A stretch of DNA of 64,000 nt from Petrolisthes cinctipes (Eukaryota; Arthropoda; Malacostraca; Decapoda; Porcellanidae): NCBI GenBank assembly GCA_033782935.1, contig JAWQEG010000630.1:900501-964500 (forward strand), in the 5' to 3' direction. This document shows positions 60,491-64,000 of the stretch, in pieces; positions within the stretch are counted from its first letter, which is position 1; every line of letters begins with the position of its first letter. The translations under genes were made by a program, and so were the position numbers. Below the pieces are notes generated by a model. The model was not told where the DNA came from. It searched no databases and was given only the letters and a program-made list of their open reading frames with translations.

Positions 60491-62288
60491 GTGATAGAGT
60501 ATTTTCAAAATACAGGCCAAAAACATACTGAAAATCGATCTTTTAGGTGCCCAAAAGTCGATATGTGCATGCATCTTCTGTACCCGTTTATATCTCAAAT
60601 TCTGGCCCTAAACACCCGAAAATTCGATATTTTGGGGTCCCAGAAGCGATCTGTACATGCCTACTCCGTGTTACAGTATTTTCAAAATTCAGGCCCAAAA
60701 CATGCTGAAAATCGATATTTTTGGTGCCAAAAAGTCGATATCTCAAATTCAGTCCCAAAACACCCGAAAATTCGATATTTAGGGGTCCCAGAAGTGATCT
60801 GTACATGCCTACTCCGTGTTAGAGTATTTTGAAAATACAGGCCCAAAACATGCTGAAAATCGATATTTTAGATGGCCTAAGTCAATATGTGCATGTATCT
60901 TCTGTACCCGTTTATATCTCAAATTCAGGCTCAAAACATCCGAAAATTCAATATTTTGGGGTCCCAGAAGCAATCTGTACATGCCTACTCAGTGCTAGAA
61001 TATTTTCAAAATATAGGCTAAAAACATGCTAAAAATCGATCTTTTAGGTGTCATAAAATCGATATCTCAAATTCAGTCCCAAAACACCCGAAAATTCGAT
61101 ATTAAGGGGTCCCAGAAGCGATCTGTACATGCCTACTCCGTGTTAGAGTATTTTCAAAATACATGCTCAAAACATACTGAAAATCGATCTTTTAGGTGCA
61201 CAAAAGTCGATATGTGCATGCATCTTCAGTACCCGTTTATATCTCAAATTCAGGCTCAAAACACCCGAAAATTCAATATTTTGGGGTCCCAGAAGCAATC
61301 TGTACATGCCTACTCAGTGTTAGAGTATTTTCAAAATACAGGCCCAAAACATGCTGAAAATCGATATTTTAGATGCCCAAAGTCAATATGTGAATGTATT
61401 TTCTGTACCCGTTTATATCTCAAATTCAGGCTCAAAACACCCGAAAATTCAATATTTTGGGGTCCCAGAAGCAATCTGTACATGCCTACACAGTGCTAGA
61501 ATATTTTCAAAACATAGGCTAAAAACATGCTAAAAATCGACATTTTAGGTGTCATAAAATCGATATCTCAAATTCAGTCCCAAAACACCCGAAAATTCGA
61601 TATTTAGAGGTCCCAGAAGGTATCTGTACATGCCTACTCCGTGTTAGAGTATTTTCAAAATTCAGGCCCAAAACATGCTGAAAATCGATATTTTTGGTGC
61701 CCAAAGTCAATATGTGCATGTATCTTCTGTACCCGTTTATATCTCAAATTCAGGCTCAAAACACCCGAAAATTCAATATTCTGGGGCCCCAGAAGCAATC
61801 TGTACATGCCTACTCAGTGCTAGAATATTTTCAAAATATAGGCTAAAAACATGCTAAAAATCGATCTTTTAGGTGCCAAAAAGTCGATATCTCAAATTCA
61901 GTCCCAAAACACCCGAAAATTCGATATTTAGGGGTCCCAGAAGCGATCTGTACATGCCTACTCCGTGTTAAAGTATTTTCAAAATACAGGCCCAAAACAT
62001 GCTGAAAATCGATATTTTAGATGCCCAAAGTCAATATGTGCATGTATCTTTTGTACCCGTTTATATCTCAAATTCAGGCTCAAAACACCCGAAAATTCAA
62101 TATTTTGGGGTCCCAGAAGCGATCTGTACATGCCTACTCCGCGTTACAGTATTTTCAAAATTCAGGCCCAAAACATGCTGAAAATCGATATTTTTGGTGC
62201 CAAAAAGTCGATATCTCAATTTCAGTCCCAAAACACCCTTAAATTCGATATTTAGTGGTCCCAGAAGCGATCTGTACATGCTTACTCC
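60491..62288. repeat. Mosaic block with two E/F short hybrids
   Basis: Units start at 60491 (D, gtgatagag), 60668 (E/F short), 60816 (B, attttgaaaatac, so its dyad is altered), 60992 (F/C, gtgtcataaaatcg, attaaggggtccc), 61140 (A), 61317 (B), 61493 (C, gtgtcataaaatcg), 61641 (E directly after C), 61817 (F), 61965 (B with D/F-like end) and 62141 (E/F short, starting gcgttacag). Confidence 0.92.
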
Positions 62289-64000
62289 GTGTTAGAGTAT
62301 TTTCAAAATACATGCTCAAAACATACTGAAAATCGATCTTTTAGGTGCACAAAAGTCGATATGTGCATGCATCTTCAGTACCCGTTTATATCTCAAATTC
62401 AGGCTCAAAACACCCGAAAATTCAATATTTTGGGGTCCCAGAAGCAATCTGTACATGCCTACTCAGTGTTAGAGTATTTTCAAAATACAGGCCCAAAACA
62501 TGCTGAAAATCGATATTTTAGATGCCCAAAGTCAATATGTGCATGTATTTTCTGTACCCGTTTATATCTCAAATTCAGGCTCAAAACACCCGAAAATTCA
62601 ATATTTTGGGGTCCCAGAAGCAATCTGTACATGCCTACACAGTGCTAGAATATTTTCAAAATATAGGCTAAAAACATGCTAAAAATCGACATATTACGTG
62701 TCAAAAAATCGATATCTCAAATTCAGTCCCAAAACACCCGAAAATTCGATATTTAGAGGTCCCAGAAGGTATCTGTACATGCCTACTCCGTGTTAGAGTA
62801 TTTTCAAAATACACCCCAAAAACATACTGAAAATCGATCTTTTAGGTGCCCAAAAGTCGATATGTGCATGCATCTTCTGTACCCGTTTATATCTCAAATT
62901 CTGACCCTAAACACCCGAAAATTCGATATTTTGGGGTCCCAGAAGCGATCTGTACATGCCTACTCCGTGTTAGAGTATTTTCGAAATTCAGGCCCAAAAC
63001 ATGCTGAAAATCGATATTTTTGGTGCCCAAAGTCAATATGTGCATGTATCTTCTGTACCCGTTTATATCTCAAATTCAGGCTCAAAACACCCGAAAATTC
63101 AATATTTTGGGGTCCCAGAAGCAATCTGTACATGCCTACTCAGTGCTAGAATATTTTCAAAATATAGGCTAAAAACATGCTAAAAATCGATCTTTTAGGT
63201 GCCAAAAAGTCGATATCTCAAATTCAGTCCCAAAACACCCGAAAATTCGATACTTAGGGGTCCCAGAAGCGATCTGTACATGCCTACTCCGTGTTAGAGT
63301 ATTTTCAAAATACATGCTCAAAACATACTGAAAATCGATCTTTTAGGTGCACAAAAGTCGATATGTGCATGCATCTTCAGTACCCGTTTATATCTCAAAT
63401 TCAGGCTCAAAAAACCCGAAAATTCAATATTTTGGGGTCCCAGAAGCAATCTGTACATGCCTACTCAGTGTTAGAGTATTTTCAAAATACAGGCCCAAAA
63501 CATGCTGAAAATCGATATTTTAGATGCCCAAAGTCAATATGTGCATGTATCTTCTGTACCCGTTTATATCTCAAATTCAGGCTCAAAACACCCGAAAATT
63601 CAATATTTTGGGGTCCCAGAAGCAATCTGTACATGCCTACACAGTGGTAGAATATTTTCAAAATATAGGCTAAAAACATGCTAAAAATCGACATTTTAGG
63701 TGCCAATAAATCGATATCTCAAATTCAGTCCTAAAAACACCCGAAAATTCGATATTTAGAGGTCCCAGAAGGTATCTGTACATGCCTACTCCGTGTTAGA
63801 GTATTTTCAAAATACAGGCCAAAAACATACTGAAAATCGATCTTTTAGGTGCCCAAAAGTCGATATGTGTATGCATCTTCTGTACCCGTTTATATCTCAA
63901 ATTCTGGCCCTAAACACCCGAAAATTCGATATTTTGGTGTCCCAGAAGCGATCTGTACATGCCTACTCCGTGTTAGAGTATTTTCAAAATTCAGGCCCAA
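62289..64000. repeat. One complete 1002-bp repeat and a second cut by the right edge
   Basis: A-B-C-D-E-F occupies 62289-63290. The next copy has A 63291, B 63468, C 63644 (149 bp, extra a in cctaaaaacaccc), D 63793 and the first 31 bases of E from 63970. The array continues past the window end. Confidence 0.95.

Larger units (their letters stand above)
1..64000. repeat. Centromere-type satellite array spanning the whole window
   Basis: Every base belongs to a head-to-tail array of related 148-177 bp monomers, about 396 units by my count of the boundary motif gtgttagag/gtgctagaat. All units point the same way; I saw no inverted monomer and no insertion of foreign sequence. Monomers fall into six classes, A to F, that alternate in a fixed order over much of the array. 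The sequence is AT-rich, with many A/T runs separated by conserved islands such as cacccgaaaattc, ggtcccagaag and ctgtacatgcctac. Monomer size, higher-order structure and lack of genes match eukaryotic centromeric or pericentromeric satellites in general. That location is inference; the tandem structure is directly visible. I do not recognise the satellite family or the species. Confidence 0.98.

Noticed and set aside
1..64000. CRISPR array
   Set aside because: The period is 148-177 bp and the whole unit is conserved. There are no short repeats with unique spacers and no cas genes.
1..64000. Bacterial or phage origin, operons, tRNA or rRNA genes
   Set aside because: No unique sequence exists in which such genes could lie, and the nested satellite structure is typical of eukaryotic heterochromatin.
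1..64000. Naming the species or a known satellite family
   Set aside because: The monomer does not match any satellite I can recall with certainty, and a monomer length near 177 bp is too common to identify a lineage.

Overview
The whole 64 kb window is one uninterrupted, head-to-tail tandem satellite array. I found no gene, RNA gene, transposon, CRISPR array, telomere repeat or unique spacer in it. The AT-rich monomers of about 148-177 bp, all in one orientation and arranged in higher-order repeats, point to a eukaryotic centromeric or pericentromeric (or other heterochromatic) satellite. I cannot name the species. A plant is plausible because monomers of about 150-180 bp are common there, but an animal is not excluded. 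Units are numbered from the conserved gtgttagag/gtgctagaat boundary, an arbitrary but consistent phase. By my count there are about 396 units, including two cut by the window ends and eleven reduced to 37 bp.

Six monomer classes recur: A (177 bp), B (176), C (148), D (177), E (176) and F (148). C and F are short because the same 29-bp internal segment is missing. The basic higher-order repeat is A-B-C-D-E-F = 1002 bp, made of two related 501-bp trimers (A-B-C and D-E-F). Each full-length monomer is itself an old diverged tandem dimer of 88 + 89 bp. The array therefore has nested levels of about 88, 177, 501, 1002 bp and larger segmental duplications of 2505 bp, about 3.2 kb and about 5 kb.

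Layout: 1-3327 is a mosaic rich in chimeric monomers. 3328-22097 is the most regular part, with long runs of the 1002-bp unit and a few 324-854 bp variants. 22098-26921 is a tandem duplication of a 2505-bp block. 24603-30065 is repeated again, with two clean deletions, at 31598-35880. 35881-47371 is a mosaic of 1002-bp units and hybrids. 47372-58505 is dominated by a derived 510-bp unit (A-F-37bp-F) and 325-bp A-F dimers. 58506-62288 is mosaic again, and a regular 1002-bp unit returns at 62289-64000.

Open frames of 119-178 codons occur throughout. They follow from the repeat lengths (177, 501 and 1002 are multiples of three) and are not supported as genes. The biology here is array evolution: slippage deletions with short flanking homology, unequal exchange making chimeric monomers, and local amplification of new variants. 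Candidate protein-recognition features are a 15-bp dyad in most monomers, an 8-bp palindrome about every 501 bp, and a weak CENP-B-box-like match in D and F.
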